64,000 nucleotides of DNA from an uncultured Moraxella sp. (lineage in GTDB: Bacteria; Pseudomonadota; Gammaproteobacteria; Pseudomonadales; Moraxellaceae). The stretch lies in the NCBI GenBank assembly GCA_943908425.1, contig CALTTC010000006.1, positions 1 through 64,000 on the forward strand, written 5' to 3'. Positions within the stretch are counted from its first letter, which is position 1. Each line of letters starts with the position of its first letter. The notes beneath the pieces were generated by a model. The model was not told the DNA's origin. It made no database searches and saw only the letters and a list, made by a program, of their open reading frames with translations. A program made the position numbers and the translations under genes. This document shows positions 35,381-45,009 of this stretch, piece after piece.

Positions 35381-37456
35381 CTAACGGCGTGCACTGCTTA
35401 GCACTCGGCGGGCAAAAATAACTATCACTGCCACAAACAAGCCTAATCCCAGCCACTCGCTTGCTGTCTCCCAATGCGGTAGTGCCAACGCTAACGGCGC
35501 ATCCGAGCCACCACGCGTCACAGACAGCGCAATGATAAATGCCATAATTACCCCCACTAAGCTTTCGCCGACAATTAAGCCAGCGGCGAGTAGGGTGCCT
35601 GTGCGTTCCGCTTGCTTGTGTTGATGGCTAGCCAGTTTGGATTTGATTACCCACGCCAATATCGTGCCAATGATAATAGGCACATTGACCGCTGGCGGCA
35701 GATAAATGCCCATACCGACAGCCAGTGCGGGCAGGGTGTATTTGCCGTTGGAGCGTTTTTTTAGGACAACGTCAAGCACAATAAACGCCACGCCAATCGC
35801 CACACCGATTAAAATAAAGCTCCATTCTAGATTGTGGTTAAAAATCCCCTGAGCGATGGTTGTCATCAGCGTTGCTTGTGGGGCGGCTAAGGCTTGCGTC
35901 AAATCCATCCCAGCACGTGGCATAGCACCAGTGAAGCCATAAGCTTCATAGAGAATCTGCAAGACAGGCGCGATCACGATTGCCCCAACGATAACGCCGA
36001 TAATGAGCGCGATTTGTTGGCGCCACGGCGTTGCCTTGACGAGATAGCCAGTTTTTAAATCTTGCAAATTGTCATTGGAGATGGTCGCGACACACAGCAC
36101 CGCCGAACCGCAAAATAGCGCCAAAGCGGTAATAAATTGCCCGTTACCAAGTGCCAAAAGCTCAGGATTAAGGTTGCCGATAAGTAGCAATACAAGCGAA
36201 ATAACCACAATAGAGACAATGCCAATTCCCGAGATAGGACTGCTTGAGGAGCCAACCAATCCTGCCATATAACCACACGCTGCCGCCACCAAAAAACCGA
36301 TGATAAAGGCAAGGAGCGTACAGACGACGACCAGTAGCCACGCAAGACCGGTGCTAATCGCGGCACTGGCAATAAAGTGATAAAAAGTTGCGACAAGTAA
36401 TAGCCCCATCGCCAGCACCCAGCCGATAATGGCTTTGGGGGATAAGTCTTGGGCGGTGCGCTCTAGGCGGATATTCCCGCTATCGTCTTTTAGGGCGCGC
36501 GCGGACAGCTTTAAGCCTTCTAGCATAGGGCGAAACAGGCTAATCAGCGTCCAAATGGCGGCAATACCAATAGCACCTGCACCAATAAAACGCACCTTTT
36601 CGCGCCATAATTGCTTGGCAAATGCTGCCATCTCCATATCGCTTGGTTGTAAGGTGTTGCTTGTCAATATCGGCACAGCAACGCCCCAAGCGATAATAAT
36701 CCCTGCCAAGATTGCCAGACCGCCAGCAATGCCCACAAGATAGCCTGCCCCCAATAACGCCACAGAAAAGCCAAAGGGAATCTGAAAGATGGCTGTCCCC
36801 GCCTTAAACCATAGGCTTGCGCCATCAGCGACCACGCGTAAGCCATTAGTGGCAAAGCTAATCACCCCAGCAAGGCTAGCACCAAGCACAATCTCTTTAA
36901 TGCCCGTATCGCTTGGCGTGACCAGTTTCTCGTCTAGGCTGATTTTTTCGTGATTGTCAGGTAAGGTGCTATCTAACTTCGTATCGCTTGTCAAAACTTG
37001 CCCATCGCCTGCGCGCAAAATCTCCGCTGCCGCCACGCCTTCTGGGTAAGGCAAATCGCTATTGACCACCATCGCATAACGCAAAGGAATCGTAAACATC
37101 ACCCCCCAAATACCGCCAGCAATGCACAGTAGTGCCGTCTGCCAAAAGGGAAAGCTTTGCCAGTAGCCGACCATCAATAACGCAGGCAAAATAAAGATAA
37201 TAGAGGATAAAGTGCCCGCTGCGGACGCTTGGGTTTGTACCATATTATTTTCTAGAATATGGCTGTCTTTGGCAAATTTTAAAATCGCCATTGAAATCAC
37301 TGCCGCGGGAATGGAGGAGGCGAAAGTTAAGCCTACTTTAAGCCCCAAATAAACATTGGAGGCGGTAAAAATTACCGTAATAATTGCCCCAAGGAGCATA
37401 CCACGCAAGGTCAGCTCCTTGACATTGGCATAGGGGTCTATGGTCGGTTGTGTCAT
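35381..37456 (-). CDS. OPT family oligopeptide transporter
   Basis: About 691 aa with around 15 membrane helices, a proton-coupled uptake carrier of the OPT family (oligopeptides or metal-chelate type; substrate not readable). Family segments include the N-terminal LRGMLLGAIITVIFTASNVYLGLK and DLPYPEGVAAAEIL, and later SSSSPISGIG with ISNDNLQDLKTGYLV. ATG 37456 (MTQPTIDPYA) is preferred to a TTG at 37471. Followed on the same strand, after 50 bp upstream, by a DoxX gene; not obviously an operon. Confidence 0.88.
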   Translation of the reverse strand: MTQPTIDPYANVKELTLRGMLLGAIITVIFTASNVYLGLKVGLTFASSIPAAVISMAILKFAKDSHILENNMVQTQASAAGTLSSIIFILPALLMVGYWQSFPFWQTALLCIAGGIWGVMFTIPLRYAMVVNSDLPYPEGVAAAEILRAGDGQVLTSDTKLDSTLPDNHEKISLDEKLVTPSDTGIKEIVLGASLAGVISFATNGLRVVADGASLWFKAGTAIFQIPFGFSVALLGAGYLVGIAGGLAILAGIIIAWGVAVPILTSNTLQPSDMEMAAFAKQLWREKVRFIGAGAIGIAAIWTLISLFRPMLEGLKLSARALKDDSGNIRLERTAQDLSPKAIIGWVLAMGLLLVATFYHFIASAAISTGLAWLLVVVCTLLAFIIGFLVAAACGYMAGLVGSSSSPISGIGIVSIVVISLVLLLIGNLNPELLALGNGQFITALALFCGSAVLCVATISNDNLQDLKTGYLVKATPWRQQIALIIGVIVGAIVIAPVLQILYEAYGFTGAMPRAGMDLTQALAAPQATLMTTIAQGIFNHNLEWSFILIGVAIGVAFIVLDVVLKKRSNGKYTLPALAVGMGIYLPPAVNVPIIIGTILAWVIKSKLASHQHKQAERTGTLLAAGLIVGESLVGVIMAFIIALSVTRGGSDAPLALALPHWETASEWLGLGLFVAVIVIFARRVLSSARR

Positions 37457-37506
37457 AAAATATCTTATCAAAAATGGTAAAAGGGCTAGCGCGGTGTAGC
37501 AAAATA

Positions 37507-37902
37507 TTACAACGGCTGTCCACGCGCATAACTGTCAAGCGACCACGCGCCTGCCCCTGCTACCGCCAGATACAAGAAAATAAAGCTAAAAAGCATTGCT
37601 GGTTCACCACCATTGGCTAGGGGAAATAGCGAAAAATGTGCCACAAAATACGCTACCGCCATCATACCTGACAACAAAAAGGCAGTTGGACGAGTCAAAA
37701 AGCCGATGATAATGAGTAAGCCACCGACCAGCTCCAAAACTGTTGCCACGCCAGTCAGCGATAGCCACGAATTGACATAGGAGGTCTGGTCAATAGGAAA
37801 ACCGAACGCTTTGGCGGTGCCGTGCCAAAAAAAAGCATAGCCAGTCGCAATGCGTAATAGTGCCAAGGCTTTGGATTGCAAATCATAAGAGAGATGATAC
37901 AT
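37507..37902 (-). CDS. DoxX family membrane protein
   Basis: 131 aa with four membrane helices. The first carries LALLRIATGYAFFWHGTAK, the third the family pattern LLIIIGFLTRPTAFLL with a small acidic-free loop, followed by VAYFVAHF. DoxX proteins are linked to redox and thiol stress in some bacteria; specific function unknown. Confidence 0.85.
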   Translation of the reverse strand: MYHLSYDLQSKALALLRIATGYAFFWHGTAKAFGFPIDQTSYVNSWLSLTGVATVLELVGGLLIIIGFLTRPTAFLLSGMMAVAYFVAHFSLFPLANGGEPAMLFSFIFLYLAVAGAGAWSLDSYARGQPL

Positions 37903-38404
37903 AAAAAAATCCTAACAAAAACATAGGCTTATTATAAAGGATTTTGCGGGCGTTGGATAGGGTGATTTATGAGTGATGGGAATAGCCAAGTGGGGTATGC
38001 CAAGCACGGCGTATTTTTATATACTAGGGGATAACTCACCACTGCAATAAGCTGGCTTGACTAACTAAAAGATATTGGCTTAGCTGTGTCCCTAGGCAAA
38101 GACTTGTGTAATCAGGGGAGTTACTGGTGCATTTACTTGAATGCTTTATTGTGCTTTTTAAGCGGTGGATATGACCTAAAATTATTGATAAAGATAGATA
38201 TTTTGATTTTGACAAAATAAAACCATGCCAAAAAATAGCGGTTTTGCCAATACAAGCATTGGTGTGGTTGGCGTTAGCCGTAACTATTGCGTAAAGGGTT
38301 GTGGCATCAAAATTGTTGCTAGGACAAAGTCTTTATCGGTATTTTATAGTATAAACCTATTGGCAAAGCAGTAGGTTGGCTTAGGTTTCGTCTTGTATTT
38401 TGAC
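37903..38404. other. Gene-free stretch between DoxX and the znuD terminator
   Basis: About 500 bp without an intact gene. A frame from about 38195 reads YFDFDKIKPCQKIAVLPIQ, then ALVWLALAVTIA, before a stop, which may be a protein remnant. The 16-mer ATTTTGACAAAATAAA occurs twice, near 38207 and 38397. Confidence 0.4.
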
Positions 38405-38434
38405 AAAATAAAAACACCGCTTAACACGGTGTTT
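38405..38434 (-). terminator. Terminator after znuD
   Basis: AAACACCG / CGGTGTTT with a 7-base loop; on the minus strand the stem is followed by TTATTTTGT. It is about 100 bp beyond the znuD stop. Confidence 0.75.
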
Positions 38435-38537
38435 GTTGATATTTTGGTCTTATATGCAAGGGATTTTAAAATACATTGCTCAGTCTTGCTTAAGGATTTT
38501 CACAATAAATAGTCAGCGCACTCTAGGGTAAAGGTCA

Positions 38538-41076
38538 TTAAAGCTTAATATTCGCCCCAATGCTGACATTACGCCCGATTTGGGGGATATAAGGCAAATG
38601 AGTTTCGTGGGCATACACTTTTTCATTTAATAAATTATTGGCTCTAAAAAATAACGAATAATCTACCGCTTGATTAAAGTTTTGATAATCAACCCCTAAG
38701 CTTAGATTGTGATTGCCTTTAGTTGGTGTCTCAAATTTAGCCACTTTATTTTGGTCAAAGGTGCGAATATATGACACATTGCCTGACCAGTTATCGTTAA
38801 ATACCGCATCTAGGCGTGTGCCAAGCCGTGCAGGCGGTAGGCGTGGTGTGTAGCGGTCGGGCTGTTTGCCGTAGGTTTTTTGCTTATCAAAGACACTATA
38901 TTTGACGACAATATCAGGCAAATCGTGCAATCTACCATACACATAATCCTCAAACAGTGATAGGCGATATTTTGGGTTTATTTGATAGCCAATATTGCCT
39001 TCTACCCCATAAAAGCGTGCTTTAGACTGATCGTAGCGGTTGATACGCAATTGCCTAAAATGCTCAACTTGTGCCGTGCCTAAATGCTCGTTGATGGTTT
39101 GTAGATAAATATAATTATCAAAATCATACAAATAACTTGCCAATTTATAATCAAGCTTGTCGCCAGTAAATTTTAGCCCAAGTTCATAATTATTGGCACG
39201 CTCTTTTTTTAGATGGCGGTTACCAATCTCAAACGAATTGGTTGCAAGGTGCATACCGTGTGTGTATAGCTCTTGGGGATTTGGCAAGCGTTCTTGGTGC
39301 GATGTATTAAATGACAAGGTATAGCGAGGAGCAAAATGCCAATGCACCCCAAGCCCATAGGAGCGAGCAATATTATTATGTGGCTGTGTGGCATCTTTGG
39401 CATGATTGATGGCATCTTGTAGATTTTCGCCCTTAAAAAAGACCCGATTTTTAATTTTGTCTTCAATATAATCCCAGTCATAATCCATAGCGACTTTTTG
39501 ATGTTCTAAGCGTGAGCTAAGCTCTAATTCAACATTGTTTAGGGTGTACTGCCCCAAGGCAAAAATGCTGATATTGTTTAGGGTATTTTTTGTTAATAGG
39601 GGCTGTTGTCGCCACTGCGTTGTTGGTGATTCGGCACGGTTATCTTGTTCAATGTATTGTCCACCCCAGAGCAGTTTTAGGTTGTTTTTGGGGTGTGCGT
39701 GAATTCTAGGCGAGCCACTTTGCCTTTGTTTTTAAATGAAGTGGTTGTAATATCGCCTTCTTTTTCATCGTGGCGATAATCAACATAGCCGATATTGCCA
39801 CGCACTGTCTCTACCCCATCAAATGGCTTGTGCCATTCGCCACGCACGTCATAACGCTTGGTTGTCAAGTCAATATAAGGGGTGCTTAAATAATCGTGCT
39901 TTTTTTGTATGCCGTGGCTGTGATTAAAATTATTTAAGGCGTGGACAGCACAATCAGGGCGTGGGTTAATGTAATTGACATCGTCTTCATTGATAAGCTG
40001 CGGGTAGCGTGCCAAGTAGGGGCGAGAATATAGGCTATCAAAAATAGAGATGACTCCGCACCCTTCATATAAATGATTGTGGGCAGGCAAGCCATATTTG
40101 TCCTGACGCTTGCTTATCGCCGCACCCAAATAACCACTATCACCCACCCAAGACAATCCAATACTGCCTGCTTTGCTGTCTGACCAGCTTTCTTTTAAGT
40201 AATCTAATTGTTCTGTTTTGACCTGACTAATATGCCCTTCGTATTCTTGTTTTAAATTCAAATAGTCTTGTTCGCTACGCACGCTAGACCACGGCGAGCC
40301 TGTGCCATTTTTAAATTTTTTATATTCTTCTTCAAGTTCTGCCAGTCGTTTTGGGGCTTTGGCAAAATCATCTAATTCATCTAAGTCTTGAAAACGGTGC
40401 AAGGTGTAGCTTGGCGTGTTGTAATCGCCTGCTGTCTTGTATAGCCCTTCAGCGTGCAACACAACATTGGGGCTAAGCACCGTGTTGGTACTGACGGTTG
40501 CAAGCTTTTCATTACTGCCTGTGTTGTAGCGATAACCAATCTCGCCTGTAAACGTTTCGCTTGGGACGGCAGTTGGGATTTTATTGTCAATGATATTCAC
40601 CACCCCTGCTAAATTGCCAGACTTGTAAAGTAAAGTGCTAGCCCCCGCACAATTTCAGCTTGACGTGCCAAAACGGTGTCCACCATCACGGCGTGGTCTG
40701 GCGATAAATGAGCCATATCAATGACATCGGCACTATTTTGCAAAATGGTAATGCGTTTGCCTTCTTGTCCACGAATAATAGGGGCTGATGCACCCCCACC
40801 AAATTGGTTGGAATGAATGCCAAGCTCACCACTTAAGGCATCGCCTAGGGTTACCGCTTTGGTTTTTAAGGTGCTACCGTGTATGGTTTGGTTGCTGATA
40901 TTACTGCTGTTTAGTAGGTTGCTTGCCCCTTTGGTTTGAGTGGTGCTAACGGTTAATGTTCCCAAGTCCACGCTATCATCAGCAAAAGCAGACATCATAC
41001 ATAGCGACAAAGCAAGGCTTAATGGGGTGAATGTGTGGCGTTTAAATGGCTTATTGGTAGCGCTATTTGGCATCAT
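38538..41076 (-). pseudogene. znuD: TonB-dependent zinc receptor ZnuD, two frameshifts
   Basis: Outer-membrane zinc receptor related to ZnuD of Neisseria: signal peptide, plug domain (LGTLTVSTTQTKG, FGGGASAPIIRGQEGKRI), His/Cys-rich zinc loop (GLPAHNHLYEGCG, then NFNHSHGIQKKHDY), and a barrel ending in NLLNEKVYAHETHLPYIPQ and NVSIGANIKL. The frame breaks twice: at C5 (40642-40646), where one extra base restores EIVRGASTLLYKSGNLAGVV, and at T5 (39685-39689), where one extra base restores EFTHTPKNNLKLLWGG. Between breaks every segment is conserved, so the lesions are recent, reversible by slippage, or sequencing error. The start at 41076 has GGAA upstream; a Zur-type operator covers the promoter. 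Confidence 0.88.
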
Positions 41077-41097
41077 TGATTATTCCGATGGGTAATT

Positions 41098-41120
41098 ATT
41101 ATGTAATATTATAACATAAT
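41098..41120. promoter_or_regulatory. Zur-type operator upstream of znuD
   Basis: 23-bp near-perfect palindrome: ATTATGT (41098-41104) and ACATAAT (41114-41120) around AATATTATA, with one mismatched pair. On the znuD strand it contains ATGTTATAATATTACAT, very close to the gammaproteobacterial Zur consensus (ATGTTATANTATAACAT). It covers the predicted -10 box, as expected for zinc-dependent repression. Confidence 0.82.
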
Positions 41121-41137
41121 GAATAACAATAATGCAA
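41108..41137 (-). promoter_or_regulatory. znuD promoter
   Basis: Minus strand: TTGCAT (41137-41132), 18-bp spacer, TATAAT (41113-41108) within the Zur palindrome. Transcription would start near 41101, giving a 25-nt leader. Confidence 0.75.
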
Positions 41138-41235
41138 TAATATATCATTATCTTATCAATGACAGATAACGATGGTTAAGATGGGATTAAAAAATAGCCT
41201 ATCGCTAAGCGGTAAAATTTTTGTGGCGTGAAGTG

Positions 41236-41264
41236 ACAAAAAAGCATAGCCAACGACTATGCTT
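41236..41264 (-). terminator. Terminator after the small secreted protein gene
   Basis: AAGCATAG / CTATGCTT with a 7-base loop (41242-41264); the minus strand continues TTTTGTC. It lies about 155 bp past the stop at 41421. Confidence 0.75.
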
Positions 41265-41420
41265 GACAGTGCTAACCTTTAGAAGCTAGGTTAGTATTGG
41301 AATATTGTAAAAATTTCTAAAAATATTGGAGTGTTATCAGTTACCCTAGCCATAACCGTTAATGGTTATTCATCTGTAACACAACTCAAAGCTTGCATTG
41401 CGTCCGCGGTAGTAACATTC

Positions 41421-41846
41421 TTAAGGCTGTATGGAATCACCATCTCCTCTTTCGTAACGTGCCACTTGTGCTTTAGTCAGCACCTTGAGAGTTTTTGGCA
41501 TACGATAGCGTTGGTAGGCGGATTTACCGTTTAGGGTGACCGACTCTTCATCATTGATAATCTGACCGTCGCTATCATATACGAAGTCATCGTTCACCAC
41601 TAAAGATTTGGAATAGTATTCGATATTAAAGTTGCCGTAGCCTTTGATTTTTTTAATTTTGGTGCTGTAACTTGAAGACCATACATCGCCTATTGCTTTC
41701 CTATCGTAAAGACAGCTTTGTTGGTGAACCACTTTATTATTTTTTAAAACAACACAGTGTGCCTTTTGGTTACTAACTTCGCCATACCCTGCATATCCCA
41801 CACTTGCCGCACACAAAAAAGTGGCGGCTAATGCCAAACGTTTTAT
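41421..41846 (-). CDS. Small secreted protein of unknown function, apparent ATA start
   Basis: About 141 aa. The natural start appears to be ATA at 41846-41844: GGAG lies 6 bp upstream and the following residues KRLALAATFLCAASVGYAG form an ideal signal peptide with SVGYA cleavage. There is no ATG; the in-frame alternatives are TTG at 41858 and 41882, which would add hydrophobic or acidic residues before the basic n-region. The mature part has two Cys (HCVVLKNN, QQSCLYD), probably a disulfide, then KKIKGYGNFNIEYY and DSDGQIINDEESV. I do not recognise the family. Either AUA initiation or a start-codon mutation (ATG to ATA) of an otherwise intact gene. Confidence 0.65.
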   Translation of the reverse strand: MKRLALAATFLCAASVGYAGYGEVSNQKAHCVVLKNNKVVHQQSCLYDRKAIGDVWSSSYSTKIKKIKGYGNFNIEYYSKSLVVNDDFVYDSDGQIINDEESVTLNGKSAYQRYRMPKTLKVLTKAQVARYERGDGDSIQP

Positions 41847-41950
41847 AAAATTCTCCAAAAATGTTATTTTAATAATTATCAAATAAAAAGTAAATATTTA
41901 ATTGCTTATTTTTTCGTAATAACAATATGGTTTTAATGCCATTTAGTGGG

Positions 41951-42586
41951 TTATAAAAGTATTGTACTTGTCGTCTTTTTTATCCCCAGTGCTATCATCT
42001 GTTGCCAAGCGTCATTGAGTGAGCCATTGACATCAATGCTCCGACAAGCATCGTCAATCACCCACGTCTCAAAACCAAAAAATGCAGCGTCCATCGCCGT
42101 CCACGCCACACAAAAATCAGTCGCAAGCCCTGCGATAAACACTTGGGTAATGCCGTGTTCTTTTAGGTAGCCTGCCAATCCTGTGGCGGTTTTGCCATCG
42201 GCTTCCAAAAATGCTGAATAGCTGTCAATGTGAGCTCTTGTGCCTTTTCTGATGAAAAGGTTGGCAAAATCGGTATTCAACTGAGCGTGCAGTTTTGCCC
42301 CAAACGTGCCTTGAATGCAGTGGTCTGGCCACAATACTTGCTCGCCGTAGGGCAAGGTGATGGTGCTAAATTCGGGTAACCCTTGGTTACTGGCAAAAGA
42401 GATGTGGTCGGCAGGGTGATAGTCTTGGGTGATGACAACGTGGGTAAATTTGGGCATTAACTGATTGATGATAGGGATAATCTCATCGCCCCCTGCCACT
42501 GCCAATGCGCCATTGGGACAAAAGTCGTTTTGGACATCAACAGCAAGTAAGGCGGTGCTTGGGGTAATGGTCGGTGTGGTCATCAT
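41951..42586 (-). CDS. pncA: Nicotinamidase
   Basis: Hydrolyses nicotinamide to nicotinate in NAD salvage. About 211 aa from ATG 42586 (MMTTPTITPS); the frame is open further upstream but without a better start. The catalytic triad is visible: Asp in LLAVDVQNDFCPNGAL, Lys in FIRKGTRAHIDSYSAF and Cys in GLATDFCVAWTAMDA; metal ligands lie in TQDYHPADHISF. Isochorismatase-fold hydrolase, cytoplasmic. Confidence 0.94.
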   Translation of the reverse strand: MMTTPTITPSTALLAVDVQNDFCPNGALAVAGGDEIIPIINQLMPKFTHVVITQDYHPADHISFASNQGLPEFSTITLPYGEQVLWPDHCIQGTFGAKLHAQLNTDFANLFIRKGTRAHIDSYSAFLEADGKTATGLAGYLKEHGITQVFIAGLATDFCVAWTAMDAAFFGFETWVIDDACRSIDVNGSLNDAWQQMIALGIKKTTSTILL

Positions 42587-42696
42587 CAAAAAACCAATAA
42601 AAGTGTGGCAAAATAGTAGCAAGTTATGCCCTAAAAGTAAACCAATTTTTTGATTTATGTGGTTGTTTGGCTTTTGTCATTTTGGGTTAGGATTTG

Positions 42697-42738
42697 CTGG
42701 CTAAATTAAGCTAAAGTCTGGCTAAATTAAGCTAAAGT
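42697..42738. repeat. 21-bp tandem duplication
   Basis: CTGGCTAAATTAAGCTAAAGT occurs twice back to back (42697-42717, 42718-42738), with no mismatch, between pncA and metR. Confidence 0.9.
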
Positions 42739-42847
42739 TAGGTGAGCGTGTCTGTGATAAGGCTTATTGTTTGATATTTTTTGGTGAGCGTGTTTTTGGG
42801 TTGGTTTTTGGTGTGTTTTATTTCATCAGTCTATTTAAGCTAAGCTC

Positions 42848-42873
42848 TTTAAGATAAGCTTTTAAGATAAGCT
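42848..42873. repeat. 13-bp tandem duplication
   Basis: TTTAAGATAAGCT occurs twice without mismatch (42848-42860, 42861-42873), preceded by a related TTTAAGCTAAGCT. It lies in the same pncA-metR gap. Confidence 0.9.
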
Positions 42874-42960
42874 TGGGTATGATTAAAAATATTATTTGGC
42901 ATTATAAGCTTGGTATCGGGTATTGGCTTTTGGTGTGGCGTTTGACAACCAAATCACTAA

Positions 42961-43854
42961 TCACAAATTGGGCAACACGGCGGTTTTTAATAATGCCAAA
43001 AATCCTTGCATAAAGGGTAGCTCACCACTTTGCTCCGTTGTGGCGGCATACAGCTGACAATACAGCCCATCGCCCAACGCACGGCTGACCACCCAGCCTT
43101 TTTTTTCATAATCTGCCACCACCCAATCAGGCAAGGCTGCCACGCCACGCCCACTAGCGACCAGCTGAATGAGCATTGCGGTAAGTTCGGTTGTGCGGTG
43201 CTTGGCGGGGGTGATGCCATTGGGCAACAAAAAATGTGCCATAATATCCAGCCGTTTTTGTTCCACAGGATAGCTGATTAAGGTTTCATTGGACAAATCG
43301 CTTGGGCAAATGGTGTCTTTTTGGGTAAGTGGGTGCGTGGGGGCAAGCACCAAACGGCTTTCGTAATGAAATAAGGGCAAATAATCAATGCCATCAATGG
43401 GCAAGGGGCTTGCGGTAATCAGCACGTCAATGTCGCCATCAAGGAGCAATTCGTGCGGTTCTGGCTCAAAACCTGTGGCAAAATCCAAATCCACGTCCGC
43501 CCATTGTTCACGGTAGCGATTTAAAATTGGCATAAGCCAATCAAAACAGCTGTGGCATTCACTTGCCAAACGTAGCCGTCCAATCTGGCCGTGTGCCATA
43601 CGTTGAATAGTGGTTTCGGTGCGTGCCACTTGTGGCAAAATGCTGTCGGCAAGTTTTAATAAGGCAAGCCCTGCAGGCGTGAAGCTGATAGGGCGAGTAC
43701 GGCGAGCAACAAGGCTTAGTCCATAATAGCTCTCAAGCTCTTTTAATTGGTGCGATATTGCAGACGCACTCACGCAAAGCTCATCGGCAGTACCAGCAAG
43801 CGAGCCTGTGGCATTCAGTGTTTTTAGCATTTGTAAATGACGTAATTCTAACAT
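42961..43854 (-). CDS. metR: LysR-type methionine regulator MetR
   Basis: 297 aa. N-terminal winged helix-turn-helix (LRHLQMLKTLNATGSLAGTA through SASAISHQLKELE), linker, then the effector domain. MetR-specific segments are strong: LRLASECHSCFDWLMPIL, LFHYESRLVLAPTHPL, LISYPVEQKRLDIMAHFLLP and LPDWVVADYEKKGWVV. It activates methionine genes with homocysteine as co-inducer; no met gene is adjacent in this window, so it acts elsewhere. Confidence 0.9.
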   Translation of the reverse strand: MLELRHLQMLKTLNATGSLAGTADELCVSASAISHQLKELESYYGLSLVARRTRPISFTPAGLALLKLADSILPQVARTETTIQRMAHGQIGRLRLASECHSCFDWLMPILNRYREQWADVDLDFATGFEPEPHELLLDGDIDVLITASPLPIDGIDYLPLFHYESRLVLAPTHPLTQKDTICPSDLSNETLISYPVEQKRLDIMAHFLLPNGITPAKHRTTELTAMLIQLVASGRGVAALPDWVVADYEKKGWVVSRALGDGLYCQLYAATTEQSGELPFMQGFLALLKTAVLPNL

Positions 43855-44178
43855 AAGTATTGGATAGATAATAAAAATTGTTTTGTATTGGTTTTAAATA
43901 AGACAATAAAGAATAAAAAACAATAAAGCTTGGAATAAAAAAGCAAGTACTAATTATCAAGCATTAATTATAAAGGCTGGTATATAAAAAATAAATAACC
44001 CATTTGCTAGGCAAAGAAAGTTATATTAAAAGCCAATGCCATTTTGGTGCTATTATTTATTATTATAGCGATTAAATATAATGGCTGTTGAATGTAAATT
44101 CTTACATAAGGATACGACAAATAATAAGATTTACAAGCAATAATACTTACAAATAATAATACCAAAAATCAATAAAAG
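43855..44178. other. Gene-free AT-rich gap between metR and pssA
   Basis: About 320 bp holding the presumed metR promoter region on the 43855 side and the downstream end of pssA on the other. I see no gene, tRNA or convincing terminator. Confidence 0.5.
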
Positions 44179-45009
44179 CTAAGAGCGAATGCGTGCTTTA
44201 ATGGTGCTAACAAAACCTGATAAAGCATAAACCACGCCAATGGCAAGTATGCCAACAGGAATATCGTATTGCACAATGCCCATAACTAAAACAGCGACAA
44301 TTAAGGCAACAAAAGGCACTTTTTGCTTGTCAAATTCTTTAAAGCTGTAGTATTTTAAATTGCTGACCATCAATAAGCCACACGCCACAATCCACACCGC
44401 AAAACAGCCACTGACAAAGGGGCTAAGGGGCAACAAATGGTCTTTGGCGACCATCACGCTTGAAGTTAATAAAATAGCCGCCAGTGGACTTGCCACGCCG
44501 ATAAAGTATTTTTTGTCCACCGAGCCAATTTGTACATTAAAGCGTGCCAAGCGAAAGGCAGCACACGCCACAAATACAAAAGCACACGCCACCCCAAGCC
44601 GTCCCATATCTTTTAGGGCAAAATGATAGACAAGCACCGTAGGGGCAAGCCCAAAAGCGACCATATCGGCAAGGCTGTCGTATTGCTCACCAAAAGCACT
44701 TTGGGCGTTTAATAGCCGTGCTGCCCGTCCGTCCATACCATCTAAAATCGCTGATAAAAAAATGGCAAGGCTGGCTTTATAAAATTGCCCATCACTGCTT
44801 GAGACAATAGAAAAAAACGCCGCAAGCATTGATAAACTGGTAATCAAATTGGGGATTAAATACACGCCATAGCCAATATCGGCTTTACCGTTTTGGGTTT
44901 CTTGTTCAATCACTTCAAACGTTAGCCCATCATAATTGAGTGTGGCTTTATCCAGACGGTCATTGATTGGGTCGTCTGCATTGTGTTTTGGGGCGGATTT
45001 GTCGGTCAT
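44179..45009 (-). CDS. pssA: CDP-diacylglycerol-serine O-phosphatidyltransferase
   Basis: Makes phosphatidylserine, the precursor of phosphatidylethanolamine. About 276 aa; ATG 45009 is favoured over 45015 because GAG then lies 8 bp upstream. The CDP-alcohol phosphotransferase signature DG-x2-AR-x8-G-x3-D-x3-D is complete in DGMDGRAARLL...GEQYDSLAD. About eight membrane helices follow a hydrophilic N-terminus. Type II (membrane) PssA as in Bacillus and most proteobacteria outside enterics. Confidence 0.93.
   Translation of the reverse strand: MTDKSAPKHNADDPINDRLDKATLNYDGLTFEVIEQETQNGKADIGYGVYLIPNLITSLSMLAAFFSIVSSSDGQFYKASLAIFLSAILDGMDGRAARLLNAQSAFGEQYDSLADMVAFGLAPTVLVYHFALKDMGRLGVACAFVFVACAAFRLARFNVQIGSVDKKYFIGVASPLAAILLTSSVMVAKDHLLPLSPFVSGCFAVWIVACGLLMVSNLKYYSFKEFDKQKVPFVALIVAVLVMGIVQYDIPVGILAIGVVYALSGFVSTIKARIRS

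Noticed and set aside
37903..38404. Insertion-sequence remnant between DoxX and znuD
   Set aside because: The only repeated element is a 16-mer in direct orientation; no terminal inverted repeats or transposase-like frame.
38538..41076. Three separate small TonB-receptor genes
   Set aside because: The three frames continue one another without loss when one base is restored at each homopolymer, and only the first has a signal peptide and ribosome site.
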